From assembly GCF_014642405.1 (NCBI RefSeq), contig NZ_BMIN01000007.1, positions 62,001 through 126,000 of the forward strand: a stretch of 64,000 nucleotides of DNA, read 5' to 3'. A program made the translations under genes and the position numbers. This DNA comes from Pontibacillus salipaludis (lineage in GTDB: Bacteria; Bacillota; Bacilli; Bacillales; BH030062). The notes beneath the pieces are model-generated. The model searched no databases, had not been told where the DNA came from, and saw nothing but the letters and a program-made list of their open reading frames with translations. Shown here piece after piece: positions 24,760-32,869 of the stretch; positions within the stretch are counted from its first letter, which is position 1, and every line of letters begins with the position of its first letter.

Positions 24760-25878
24760 CTACCAAATCTGATCTACGTATTCAGGGTGATCAATAAATG
24801 GATTCCGATTTCCTTGATAGTCTGTAAAAATGATTTCATTTCTATTTCGTTCAAAGGAATCAACCGGGTCACTCTCATGCCATTCTTTTAACGTCGATAG
24901 CTTTCCTAAGTACGGTCCACTTGTGCCTACGCTATCTGCAATCTCTAAATCCAATTCACCACTATCTCCTTCATAGCGTACGGCCATATAAAAGATCATC
25001 CGAGCTACGTCACCTTTCACCTCGTCACGAGGTTCCCATGAATCTGAATCATAATAGGTGTCTGGTGCTTCTGAATGGAGATTTCCTCCGTTGTCAAAAT
25101 CCAAATTTCCTCTTGTTGAATTGACAGAGACATCTGTTGGTCTAAGGTGATGAATATCTGTCCCTGCTCCCATAGAAGTACCGAAGTCACCGTGGGATTT
25201 AGCCCAAACGTGCTCACGGTTCCACTCATCAACAAGACCACCGTTTTCATATTTTGAAATGGAATCACCAGTGTATAAAAGCAGTACATTATTTGAGTTC
25301 GTTGGATCCTCATCTGTGTGACGGAGTGCATCCCATACCTGATCATATGATAATTCCGCATGATCATCTATTATCGTGTGAAGTTCTTCTTTCAGGTTGC
25401 TTCCTGTTAGTCCTTCAGCCGATCGGTAATAGTCACCGATCGTTTCCCCGCCATCACCCGAATCACCATCATCTCCAGAATCCGTTTCTAAGGTGATCGA
25501 TGTAACGGATTCCACACCTTCATGATTAAAGTAATCATCACGCGTACCATCTACACGTATGATTTCTCCGAACTTATCAGGATTGGTTTGGAGACCAAAT
25601 TCACTTCGGTAGTCAGAATCAAGTTTAACGAAGAGCATGTTCGAGACATCAGTCTCACTTGGATCATCAGCTAGTGCTAAGGCGTAGTCACTTGAGAAGT
25701 TACTCTGCTCCACGTAATCAATCGCTGTTGGTACTCCGACGATATAACCTTCTACCGTAACTTTTGTTCCGTTCGGAGTCCCTATCCCCTCCCCTACCTC
25801 AAGAAAGGACTTAACTCCTGAATCACACCCACCTAACAAGAGCAACAGGCTGATTAGGCAAATTATCGATTTCCTCAT
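24760..25878 (-). CDS. Surface-anchored nuclease: OB-fold DUF6359 plus endonuclease I domain
   Basis: This encodes 372 residues. A lipoprotein signal ends LGGC (Cys18). An N-terminal OB-like DUF6359 domain occupies about residues 30-130 (NGTKVTVEGYIVGVPTA). A Ser/Asp/Gly-rich linker at about 133-146 is followed by an endonuclease_1 (BsnA/EndA-type) domain from about 150 to the end, with the active-site segment NREHVWAKSHGDFG ... TDIHHLRPTDVSVNSTRGN at about 223-262. It should degrade RNA or DNA outside the cell. Unlike the freely secreted Bacillus enzyme BsnA, this one is membrane-tethered. The gene directly downstream is a lipoprotein nucleosidase under a guanine switch, suggesting stepwise scavenging. 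Confidence 0.87.
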   Translation of the reverse strand: MRKSIICLISLLLLLGGCDSGVKSFLEVGEGIGTPNGTKVTVEGYIVGVPTAIDYVEQSNFSSDYALALADDPSETDVSNMLFVKLDSDYRSEFGLQTNPDKFGEIIRVDGTRDDYFNHEGVESVTSITLETDSGDDGDSGDGGETIGDYYRSAEGLTGSNLKEELHTIIDDHAELSYDQVWDALRHTDEDPTNSNNVLLLYTGDSISKYENGGLVDEWNREHVWAKSHGDFGTSMGAGTDIHHLRPTDVSVNSTRGNLDFDNGGNLHSEAPDTYYDSDSWEPRDEVKGDVARMIFYMAVRYEGDSGELDLEIADSVGTSGPYLGKLSTLKEWHESDPVDSFERNRNEIIFTDYQGNRNPFIDHPEYVDQIW

Positions 25879-26039
25879 GCGTTGACACTCCCTTGGAGGA
25901 CAGTCTTATTTTTATGAACAGTTTCGTGCTTCACACATGATTTCCTTCTCTTTTGAGTAAACACAGTTTTCTATAATAGAGGCTCAACAAAATTTCCGTA
26001 TTTACGTAAGAGAACGTATGTATTGAATGTAATCCGTTA

Positions 26040-26159
26040 TCACGATTTTAACTTTCTTATTATTAGATAAGTTAAAATGGCTATGACGATTATAAAAACA
26101 CCAAACTGAATAAGCATGTCTCCAAAGTAAACGCCTTCTATATTTTCAGATTGATCCAT
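26040..26159 (-). CDS. Single-span membrane microprotein (DUF4083-like)
   Basis: This encodes 39 residues: an acidic N-terminus (MDQSENIEGVYFGD), one membrane helix (MLIQFGVFIIVIAILTYLII) and a basic end (RKLKS). The ribosome site AGGAGG lies nine bases before the ATG at 26159; a second ATG at 26165 is too close to it. It resembles the small DUF4083 proteins of Bacillus by length and layout only. It lies in the 490-bp gap between the nuclease and acetate-transporter genes. Function unknown. Confidence 0.6.
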   Translation of the reverse strand: MDQSENIEGVYFGDMLIQFGVFIIVIAILTYLIIRKLKS

Positions 26160-26371
26160 TTCCATATACCTCCTATTCATATCACTTTACTTTCTTCCAT
26201 TTATTTTAAACTCTTTAAAATAAAATCGGCTACCATGAAGCAATCAATTTCTCGCCTATTGGATTTTTCTTCGTTCTTTTTAATGAAAATCACGCTTACA
26301 TAACAATTCCTATTGCATGCTCGCTCATTTTTATGTAAATTAGCTAAGTATGTTTAATAGGAGGTATCATC

Positions 26372-26992
26372 ATGAATGAACAACAATCGACTCAACGTGT
26401 TCAACTAGCAACAGCAGATCCATCTGCGATTGGGCTATTTGGTCTTGCGATGGTGACGCTTGTGGCGTCTTCAGCTAAATTAGGATGGACAGACGGTGTA
26501 TCCTTTGTCTTGCCTTGGGCTATTTTCTTAGGAGGAATTGCGCAGCTTATCGCAAGTATGCTGGATTCAAAACACAATAATACATTTGGTACAACCGCCT
26601 TTGGGGCGTTCGGGTTGTTCTGGCTCGGCGTTGGAACATCGTGGTTAATCGACTTCGGCGTATTTGGCGAAGCAGCCGCGGCAGCTGTAGACCCTAATCA
26701 ATTAGGTATTGCCTACATCGGATACTTAATCTTTAGCCTATTCATGACAGTCGGTGCTATGGAAACCCATAAAGTATTATTCTCTATCTTTGTCTTTATT
26801 GATTTCTTATTTATTGGATTATCGCTCTCCACTTTAGGAATTATGCCACACGCTATGCACTTATTAGCCGCTATTGCAGAATTCTGCATCGCGCTCTTAA
26901 GCTTCTACGGCTCCGCTGCAAGTGTACTCAATACCCACTTTGGCCGCGTAACCCTACCTGTAGGAAAGCCATTTGGCATCTTCAAAGACTAA
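26372..26992 (+). CDS. Acetate uptake transporter (GPR1/FUN34/YaaH, SatP-like)
   Basis: This encodes 206 residues with six membrane segments. The family N-terminal motif (normally NPAPLGL) appears as DPSAIGLFGLAMVTL at about residues 16-30, and FGTTAFGAFGLFWLGVGTSWLI at about 63-84 fits the conserved second region. The family imports acetate or succinate with protons or exports ammonium in some members. AATAGGAGG precedes the ATG. A strong terminator and then a hairpin of the GTGTCTGGCAC family follow. It is a single gene. Confidence 0.87.
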   Translation: MNEQQSTQRVQLATADPSAIGLFGLAMVTLVASSAKLGWTDGVSFVLPWAIFLGGIAQLIASMLDSKHNNTFGTTAFGAFGLFWLGVGTSWLIDFGVFGEAAAAAVDPNQLGIAYIGYLIFSLFMTVGAMETHKVLFSIFVFIDFLFIGLSLSTLGIMPHAMHLLAAIAEFCIALLSFYGSAASVLNTHFGRVTLPVGKPFGIFKD

Positions 26993-27007
26993 AATTAAGA
27001 ATCACCT

Positions 27008-27038
27008 AAAGCCCTGAACGGTTACCGTTCAGGGCTTT
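27008..27038 (+). terminator. Intrinsic terminator of acetate transporter gene
   Basis: AAAGCCCTGAACGG and CCGTTCAGGGCTTT form a perfect stem with a TTA loop, but only a short T-tract follows. Confidence 0.8.
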
Positions 27039-27047
27039 AACGTAATG

Positions 27048-27103
27048 AAGCGTGCCAGACACCCTGCAATGCATTACAGCAATGAAGGGTGTCTGGCACG
27101 CTT
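27048..27103. repeat. GTGTCTGGCAC repeat, fold-back form
   Basis: AAGCGTGCCAGACACCCT (27048-27065) and AGGGTGTCTGGCACGCTT (27086-27103) are exact reverse complements with a 20-base loop. Five other clusters of the same word occur in this window. Confidence 0.92.
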
Positions 27104-27191
27104 TACTCTTTTACCCCACTAAAGGGTGGGTTGTTTTTTTGGGTGAGACGTGTCAGACTAGGTATAGTTTATAGAATGCGTGGTGATACAC

Positions 27192-27569
27192 ATGATAGAA
27201 ATTAAAACATCAAGTCTCTCAGATGGAGAGTATAACAGAGGAGTTTTCGCTACGCGTGATATCCAAAAACGTGAGCTGATCCATGAAGCCCCAGTCATTC
27301 CTTATCCAAACGAGGACCATGAGCATATTGAGAAAACACTACTTGCTGATTATGCTTTTGAATATGGCGAGAATCACACAGCCCTTCTTCTAGGGTACGG
27401 CATGCTCTTTAACCACTCGTATCAACCAAATTCAAATTACGTGATTAACTTTGATAATGATACGTTTGAGTTTTACGCATATACGGATATTAAAGCTGGT
27501 GAGGAAATCCTCATTAACTATAACGGTTTCGTTGATGACCAAGAACTTCTATGGTTCGATAAAGAATAA
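27192..27569 (+). CDS. SET-domain protein
   Basis: This encodes about 125 residues forming a complete small SET fold: an N-terminal GVFATRDIQKRELIHEAPV, a central LLLGYGMLFNHSYQPNSNYVINFD carrying the NHS-type SAM-binding motif, and a C-terminal AYTDIKAGEEILINYNG ending motif with the catalytic Tyr. It is predicted to transfer methyl groups from S-adenosylmethionine to protein lysine; bacterial targets are mostly unknown. The ATG at 27192 has GGTGATA upstream. It is a single gene with its own terminator. Confidence 0.85.
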   Translation: MIEIKTSSLSDGEYNRGVFATRDIQKRELIHEAPVIPYPNEDHEHIEKTLLADYAFEYGENHTALLLGYGMLFNHSYQPNSNYVINFDNDTFEFYAYTDIKAGEEILINYNGFVDDQELLWFDKE

Positions 27570-27574
27570 TCTTT

Positions 27575-27606
27575 AAAATACGTCCCTTAATGGGGCGTAT
27601 TTTTTA
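27575..27606 (+). terminator. Intrinsic terminator of SET-domain gene
   Basis: AAAATACGTCCC pairs with GGGGCGTATTTT (one wobble) and is followed by T. Confidence 0.82.
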
Positions 27607-27659
27607 TTTCTAATACTTTGTGAAAGAGCCAGCAATCATGAGGGCTCAAAATCTGAGAA

Positions 27660-27841
27660 AATGTTTCCGTTTGCTTTGGTTAAGCGTAAGGTGATTCGGG
27701 AAATTACTCGCTTTCCGAGGCGAGCTGGAAAGCCTCCTCAACCGCTACGCGCTTTCCGGGGTCTTCCCTAGGCTCCTACTGCCGCAGGAGTCTCGCAATT
27801 TCCCGAATCACCTTTGCCACATGTGGAGTAACGGAAAACAT
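27660..27841 (-). repeat. Fold-back element copy 3a (minus orientation)
   Basis: The inner arms AGGTGATTCGGGAAATT (27689-27705) and AATTTCCCGAATCACCT (27797-27813) are exact complements; the outer arms ATGTTTCCGTT and AACGGAAAACAT (27830-27841) pair with one bulge. The core matches copy 2a (GCGAGACTCCTGCGGCAGTAGGAGCC on the minus strand, abbreviated). Flanks and linker are homologous to the composite at 22.9-23.3 kb. Confidence 0.88.
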
Positions 27842-27894
27842 GCCATGTCCGGCAATGTAGCAAGTTCCACCGCCCTTAGTCCTTCGCATAACTA

Positions 27895-28096
27895 TAGTCA
27901 ATGGTAGCTGAGGAACGGGTAGATTCCTGTTGGAGAAAGAGGTGTACAAGACCACATAGAGAATGCCAGCGAACGAGGGGCGAGGAAGTTCGACTAAAAC
28001 CGTCACGTCCTGTGACAACCTCGAACGACCCCACATCGCGTGGGACCGCCCGCGGAAAGCGAGTCGTTCCCCTACCGCTCAACCTTGGTAACGTCC
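27895..28096 (+). repeat. Fold-back element copy 3b, enlarged and decayed
   Basis: It shares the family ends (GGAACGGGTAGATTCCTGTTGGAGAAAG ... CCCGCGGAAAGCGAGTCGTTCC, abbreviated), but its inner arms pair imperfectly (GGTAG..AGGAACG with CGTTCCCCTACC, three extra bases) and the middle carries about 30-40 bp of additional sequence compared with copy 2b. Confidence 0.72.
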
Positions 28097-28233
28097 CTGT
28101 TCTATATCTAGCGCCTGAGCTTCTAGTCTCCTACATAAGGAGTATGTGGAACAATAATCGGTTTCTCAGCGGGTTTATCCTTCCATTATGAGGGAATACG
28201 TGCACTATCTATGTACTTATAAGGAGTGTTAGG

Positions 28234-29037
28234 ATGTCTCATTTTATTGAAGTAGAACCTGGGGTTAAGCTTTTTGTGGAAGATATAGGAGAAGGACAGC
28301 CCATTGTCTTTATTCATGGCTGGCCTTTAAATCATAAGATGTTCGAGTATCAAATGAATGAACTTCCTCAGAAAGGGTACCGTTTTATCGGTATTGATCT
28401 ACGCGGGTTTGGACAATCAGATAAGCCCGCATTCGGGTATGATTATGATACACTCGCTCATGATATTAAAGTCGTTGTGGAATCATTAGATCTCAAGAAT
28501 TTCTTCCTAGCAGGCTTTTCAATGGGTGGACCGATTAGTATTCAGTACGCTACGAAGCATGCGAACGATGAACTCGCACAACTTATTTTAATCGGAGCCG
28601 CTGCACCGAGCTTTACAAGCCGCGATGGTTTCCAGCACGGTATGGCTCAAGAGGAAGTGGATGGTCTCATTAACGCTTTCCAACACGATCGTCCAAACGC
28701 ACTGAAAGACTTTGGTGTGAACTTCTTCCATAAAGCTACATCAGCTCCATTCAATGAATGGTTTTTCCATTTAGGATTAGAGGCAAGTGGACATGCGACA
28801 ATCGAGACGGCAAAATCCCTACGCGATGAAGACTTACGCCATGTACTAGAGTACATTAACGTGCCCACACTAATTATGCACGGAGAAGATGACAACATTT
28901 GTGACTATGCTTTCTCAGAAATTTTGCACGAAGAGATTAAGGACTCTACATTTGTTTCCTTTGAAATTAGTGGTCACGGCCTAATTTATGATGAACGCGA
29001 GAAATGTAATGAAGAATTATTGAAGCTTTTGAAATAG
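28234..29037 (+). CDS. Alpha/beta hydrolase
   Basis: This encodes 267 residues with a full alpha/beta-hydrolase core. The oxyanion motif HGWP is at about 28-31, DLRGFGQSDKP at about 55-65 is typical of haloperoxidase/epoxide-hydrolase-like members, the nucleophile Ser96 lies in GFSMGG, the acid is in MHGEDDN (about 218-224) and the catalytic His is about 248 in SGHGL. Possible activities are non-haem peroxidase-like, esterase or lactonase. The ATG follows AAGGAGTG. A clear terminator follows. Single gene. Confidence 0.85.
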   Translation: MSHFIEVEPGVKLFVEDIGEGQPIVFIHGWPLNHKMFEYQMNELPQKGYRFIGIDLRGFGQSDKPAFGYDYDTLAHDIKVVVESLDLKNFFLAGFSMGGPISIQYATKHANDELAQLILIGAAAPSFTSRDGFQHGMAQEEVDGLINAFQHDRPNALKDFGVNFFHKATSAPFNEWFFHLGLEASGHATIETAKSLRDEDLRHVLEYINVPTLIMHGEDDNICDYAFSEILHEEIKDSTFVSFEISGHGLIYDEREKCNEELLKLLK

Positions 29038-29050
29038 GTTGACGTATTCC

Positions 29051-29084
29051 AAGGACTAATCACTCCCGCAGTGATTAGTCCTTT
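29051..29084 (+). terminator. Intrinsic terminator of hydrolase gene
   Basis: AAGGACTAATCAC and GTGATTAGTCCTT form a perfect 13-bp stem followed by TTTTTT. Confidence 0.92.
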
Positions 29085-29169
29085 TTTCTATCCCATCCTA
29101 AAGCACTTTTTCATGTATGTTCGAACGTCCCTCGGGGTAAACAAAAGAAGAATGAGGAGGTGTTTTAGC

Positions 29170-29868
29170 ATGAGAAAACCGTGGATTATGAAACAAGAAT
29201 GGAATGACTTAGTATTTATCCATTGGCCTGTTAAAGTGAGTGACCTAAGGCCCCACGTTCCAAGTTGCTTTGATATAGATACATACGAGGGCTGGGCATG
29301 GATCGCAATTGTACCGTTTCAAATGGCAAATATTCAACTTCGTGGGCTGCCTGTCGTTCCAGGCTTTAGTCAGTTACTTGAACTAAACGTCAGGACATAC
29401 GTTAAATACAAAGGAGAACCAGGTGTTTATTTTTATACATTAGATGCGAATCATCTTACGGGTGTCAGTATCGCAAGGTATCTTTTTGGTTTGAATTATG
29501 TGACAGCCAGGATGTCTTTACATCAACAAAAAGACACCTATCACTTTTTAAGCCGTAGAACGCATATTGGCTTAACGAAAGCCCATTTTCACGCAAGGTA
29601 TCGTCCACTGTCACCAGTACTTAGAGCTCAACCAGGATCATTGATGTACTGGCTCACAGAACGTTATGCGCTCTTTGTAAAACGAGGAAAACGCATATAC
29701 AAAGGCCCGATTTTTCATCAAAACTGGCAGCTACAAAAAGGAGAGGTTGAGATACCCATGAATGGGTTAACAGACTTTCTCCCCTCTTATGTATTTGACC
29801 AGAAACCTGTCGTGTATTTTTCGAAAACCCTTCATACAAGTATCTTCCCATTTGAACGCTATGATTAA
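29170..29868 (+). CDS. DUF2071 / YqjF-family protein
   Basis: This encodes about 232 residues. It begins KPWIMKQEWNDLVFIHWPV and continues HVPSCFDIDTYEGWAWIAIVPFQM ... ELNVRTYVKYKGEPGVYFYTLDANHL, the pattern of the DUF2071 (YqjF) family; the fold is like acetoacetate decarboxylase but its role is unproved. The start at 29170 has GAGGAGGTG at good distance; the longer frame from 29071 passes through the preceding terminator. It is followed by the LysE-type gene 71 bp later. Confidence 0.82.
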   Translation: MRKPWIMKQEWNDLVFIHWPVKVSDLRPHVPSCFDIDTYEGWAWIAIVPFQMANIQLRGLPVVPGFSQLLELNVRTYVKYKGEPGVYFYTLDANHLTGVSIARYLFGLNYVTARMSLHQQKDTYHFLSRRTHIGLTKAHFHARYRPLSPVLRAQPGSLMYWLTERYALFVKRGKRIYKGPIFHQNWQLQKGEVEIPMNGLTDFLPSYVFDQKPVVYFSKTLHTSIFPFERYD

Positions 29869-29939
29869 AATGATGTTCTAAACTCCCCCTCCCCTCTCAT
29901 TTACTAGTTATAGACAAGCTATTTGGAGAGGGTTAGATT

Positions 29940-30587
29940 ATGTTTCCTATGATGATTAGTTCAATCGTACTTGGTTTATCCATTGCTGCACCTGTTGGAC
30001 CTATTAACATCGAAATCGTGAAAAGAGGGTTACTTTATGGATTCTGGCCTGCCTTTTTAGTTGGGCTTGGAGGCATGTCTTCAGACTTGATCCTCATGGG
30101 GGCGATGTATTTTGGACTATCGCAAGTCTTAGGATTTATATGGGTGAAGATCGCCCTGATGGGACTCGGATGTTTCATTCTCCTTCACTCAGGATGGGCT
30201 AACTTTTTTACGAGCTTTGAACCTGAAGAGCATGATGAAAACGACCAACGAAATCTCCCAAGCGTAGGTTGGAGATCCTATGCAACAGGCATGACGATCG
30301 CTGGGACGAACCCGATGAATTTATTATTTTGGATTAGCATTTATGGCTCTGTTTTAAGCTCCAGTTTACAGCAGGAAAATCACCTTTACGCCTTTTTTAC
30401 GAGTAGTTTGGTTTTTGTAGGAATCGGTCTTTGGAACGCAAACCTTGCGTTGACCGTTCATTTTGGTCGCACCTTAATGAACGCAGTCGCTATGAAGATG
30501 ATTTGCATCATAGCAAGCTGTGTGCTGATGGGATTTGGGGTATATTTCGGGTATCAGTGTTTTCTTTTAGTTCTAAAAGCACTATAA
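29940..30587 (+). CDS. LysE-family exporter
   Basis: This encodes 215 residues with five to six membrane segments. The N-terminal LGLSIAAPVGPINIEIVKRGLLYGF is the LysE/RhtB motif (normally PGP), and the centre has GMTIAGTNPMNLLFWISIYG, the second conserved region. Such transporters export amino acids or their derivatives. AGAGGG precedes the ATG. It ends within the terminator shared with the convergent small gene. The substrate is unknown. Confidence 0.85.
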   Translation: MFPMMISSIVLGLSIAAPVGPINIEIVKRGLLYGFWPAFLVGLGGMSSDLILMGAMYFGLSQVLGFIWVKIALMGLGCFILLHSGWANFFTSFEPEEHDENDQRNLPSVGWRSYATGMTIAGTNPMNLLFWISIYGSVLSSSLQQENHLYAFFTSSLVFVGIGLWNANLALTVHFGRTLMNAVAMKMICIIASCVLMGFGVYFGYQCFLLVLKAL

Positions 30588-30627
30588 AAAAGGCGCCTCC
30601 TATATAGTAAGGAGACGCCTCTTTTTT
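30586..30627. terminator. Bidirectional intrinsic terminator
   Basis: AAAAAAGGCGCCTCC pairs with GGAGACGCCTCTTTTTT (two mismatches), serving the LysE-type gene and the convergent small gene. Confidence 0.85.
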
Positions 30628-30877
30628 ACGTGAGTGGACTTAATTGTTTCTTTTGATTTACGGCAAAAGAAAAGTAAAGCATCGATCCAATCATAATTCG
30701 AACAACCCGGATCGGTACGTGGTCGTATTTGGCTTGTATATGGTCAATGGCTTGTTTCTTTATAAAAGCTGTCATTTCATCATCAATGTACTTAAGCAGT
30801 TGTTGCTTGTTAATCGTCAAATAAATTTCGTAATGCCCGTTGTCGGCTTTAATGTCTTCTTGTATAAAAAGCCTCAT
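30626..30877 (-). CDS. Hypothetical protein, 83 residues
   Basis: This encodes about 83 residues from the ATG at 30877 (preceded by AGGAGAGGTG). It is mixed alpha/beta with no membrane segment except a weakly hydrophobic C-terminal part (RIMIGSMLYFSFAVN). The family is not recognised. A longer frame from 31009 has no ribosome site and unusual composition, so it is not used. It shares a terminator with the convergent LysE-type gene and diverges from the pterin dehydratase gene. Confidence 0.55.
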   Translation of the reverse strand: MRLFIQEDIKADNGHYEIYLTINKQQLLKYIDDEMTAFIKKQAIDHIQAKYDHVPIRVVRIMIGSMLYFSFAVNQKKQLSPLT

Positions 30878-31117
30878 TGTTTCTGTTTCACCTCTCCTGA
30901 AAAAATAACTCTTGTTCTTATCGTTACCCATATCACAGCAAGATAATCTTAATAATATGCATAAATGGATTTTGGGTGAGAGATTTCCCAAAGGATGAGA
31001 TGATAACATGAACAGATGTTTAAAGGAAAGACTAAAAAGGTAAAAAAACTAAAGAGCTTCCTCTCTAAGCAGGAGCCATACATGATTTTATAAATATACA
31101 AAAGCAGGTGATGAATA

Positions 31118-31411
31118 ATGGCAGCATATACAGAAGAAGAAATTCAACACTCTTTACGAGACGTACCAGAATGGGAACGAAATAAGGGTTCAATCGAACG
31201 TACCTTTACGTTTAGTGAATACTTAGATGGCATCCAATTTGTGAATAAATTAGGCGCAATTGCAGAAGAAAAAGACCACCATCCACACATTGGTGTCGAC
31301 TACGGTAAAGTAACTGTATCGTTAACTTCCCATGACGTAAAAGGATTGTCAGCAAGAGATTTCGATCTAGCCCAGCGCTACGACGAAGCCTACACAAACC
31401 TAGAAGACTAG
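31118..31411 (+). CDS. Pterin-4a-carbinolamine dehydratase
   Basis: This encodes 97 residues, the usual length of the family. The catalytic EEKDHHPHIGVDYGKVTVSL (about 51-70) contains the conserved HHP core, followed by SHDVKGLSARDFDLAQ. It regenerates quinonoid dihydrobiopterin from the 4a-hydroxy form; in bacteria without a phenylalanine hydroxylase it may instead act in molybdopterin metabolism. No such hydroxylase lies in this window. The ATG follows GCAGGTGATG. A cluster of GTGTCTGGCAC repeats follows. Confidence 0.9.
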   Translation: MAAYTEEEIQHSLRDVPEWERNKGSIERTFTFSEYLDGIQFVNKLGAIAEEKDHHPHIGVDYGKVTVSLTSHDVKGLSARDFDLAQRYDEAYTNLED

Positions 31412-31428
31412 ACATGTTTTAAAGCAAA

Positions 31429-31524
31429 AGCTGGACCCAGACACCCTTTATAGCATTAAAGCACTAATGGGTGTCTGGCACGCTTCATTGCTCTAAAGCG
31501 CTAGCGCGTGTCTGGCACGCTTTA
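31429..31524. repeat. GTGTCTGGCAC repeat cluster
   Basis: Two full words (31471-31481, 31508-31518) and one inverted partial word (CCCAGACACCC, about 31436-31446) alternate with CTAAAGCRCTA-like spacers. The inverted partial can pair with the first word. Confidence 0.88.
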
Positions 31525-31532
31525 ACACAATA

Positions 31533-31566
31533 AAGAACCGCATGCTCATCGGAGCATGCGGTTCTT
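31533..31566. terminator. Bidirectional intrinsic terminator
   Basis: AAGAACCGCATGCTC and GAGCATGCGGTTCTT form a perfect 15-bp stem with a four-base loop, directly after the helicase stop. Confidence 0.88.
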
Positions 31567-31568
31567 GT

Positions 31569-32696
31569 TTATTTAAGTTGACCTTTGTAGATTTCTGTTT
31601 TCTTAATCGTTAGGTTTAGGTCTTTGGCTAACTTTTTCATTTGTTTCTCTTCGTCAGGGGTAACGATTGTAATAACCGTACCAGATGAAGAACCGAGTCT
31701 CCCCGTCCGTCCTGCTCTGTGAGTGTATTCCGTTGCCCGTGGAAGATCAACGTTGATAATATGATTAATATCAGGCATATCAATCCCGCGTGCGGCGACA
31801 TCTGTTGCCATGACTAGTCTGAACTCGTTACGTTGAAATTTCTTTAATACTTGCGCACGATTTTGCTTTTTCGTCTCTCCGTGAAGTGTACCAACATCAA
31901 TGCCACGGTAGTCGAGCTTTTCAGCAAATACAGTTAAATTGCCAATATCGCGCATAAACGCAAGCCCTTTAAATTCTTTTAAATAAACAAGTTTACGAAG
32001 CGTATCGGCTTTCTTGCGGCCTTCGCTCACAATATAGTAATGATCTACATCAGGCTGTTCTGATTCCTTATCTTCTACTTTCAACACTTCCGGATCTTTC
32101 ATCATGCTTCGTGCATCTTCCACCGCAACTTCAGAAAGTGTAGCTGAGAAGACTAGAAGTTGACGTTCTTTGAGTGTTGTTTTGACAATGCTTTGGACCG
32201 TTTTCATATGTTCTGGCACAAGCAACTGATCTCCCTCATCAAGAACGATCGTCTTCACTTCATGCATTTTTAGCTTCTTCTTCTCGATTAAGTCATTCAC
32301 ACGCCCCGGTGTTCCCACGATTACGTGAGGTTTCTTTTTCAATTTCTCAAGCTGACGTTTCACATTCGCTCCCCCGATTAGGGACGCGCTTCTAATGCCG
32401 CTTCCTTCTGTCCACTTCCTGACTTCGTCGAAAATCTGCATCACAAGTTCATGAGAAGATGCTAAGATCAACACCTGCGCCTGCTTCGCTTCTGGATCAA
32501 TTTTTTGTAGTACAGGCAAGAGATACGCTAATGTCTTCCCACCCCCTGTTGGAGCTTCTGCAATAACGTCTCCACCTTCCACAATAATTGGAGCTGTTTC
32601 GTTCTGAACTGCAGTCGGTTGATCGAACCCTGCTTTATTCCATGCTTCCTGAATGAAAGGTTTTAAGCTTTCAAAAAATGGTGATTGTTGTTCCAT
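31569..32696 (-). CDS. DEAD-box ATP-dependent RNA helicase (YfmL-like)
   Basis: This encodes 375 residues: a minimal two-RecA-domain helicase with no C-terminal extension. Motif I is TGGGKT (about 51-56), motif II reads DEGD rather than DEAD (about 154-157), motif III SAT, and motif VI HRAGRTGR (about 335-342). The size and short N-terminus fit YfmL, which acts in 50S ribosome assembly and cold growth in Bacillus. The start ATG follows AAGGATTTG. Single gene ending at a strong terminator. Confidence 0.88.
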   Translation of the reverse strand: MEQQSPFFESLKPFIQEAWNKAGFDQPTAVQNETAPIIVEGGDVIAEAPTGGGKTLAYLLPVLQKIDPEAKQAQVLILASSHELVMQIFDEVRKWTEGSGIRSASLIGGANVKRQLEKLKKKPHVIVGTPGRVNDLIEKKKLKMHEVKTIVLDEGDQLLVPEHMKTVQSIVKTTLKERQLLVFSATLSEVAVEDARSMMKDPEVLKVEDKESEQPDVDHYYIVSEGRKKADTLRKLVYLKEFKGLAFMRDIGNLTVFAEKLDYRGIDVGTLHGETKKQNRAQVLKKFQRNEFRLVMATDVAARGIDMPDINHIINVDLPRATEYTHRAGRTGRLGSSSGTVITIVTPDEEKQMKKLAKDLNLTIKKTEIYKGQLK

Positions 32697-32869
32697 TATA
32701 CAAATCCTTTCTAATCTACCGCTCTTACGGTTACTTGTTCTATTATAGCCGTTACAAGGCAGGGCTATCTACATTTTTTATGAAGAAGAAGTATAAATAA
32801 GTTATTTAAAATGCATATCTGCTATTAAAAGAGTCGTTATTAACATTTTTCGTCCCTGCTAGTTCCTCT

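Noticed and set aside
27776-28191. Frames of 68-96 codons around fold-back copies 3a and 3b
   Set aside because: Repeat-derived, Arg/Ser-rich, no ribosome sites.
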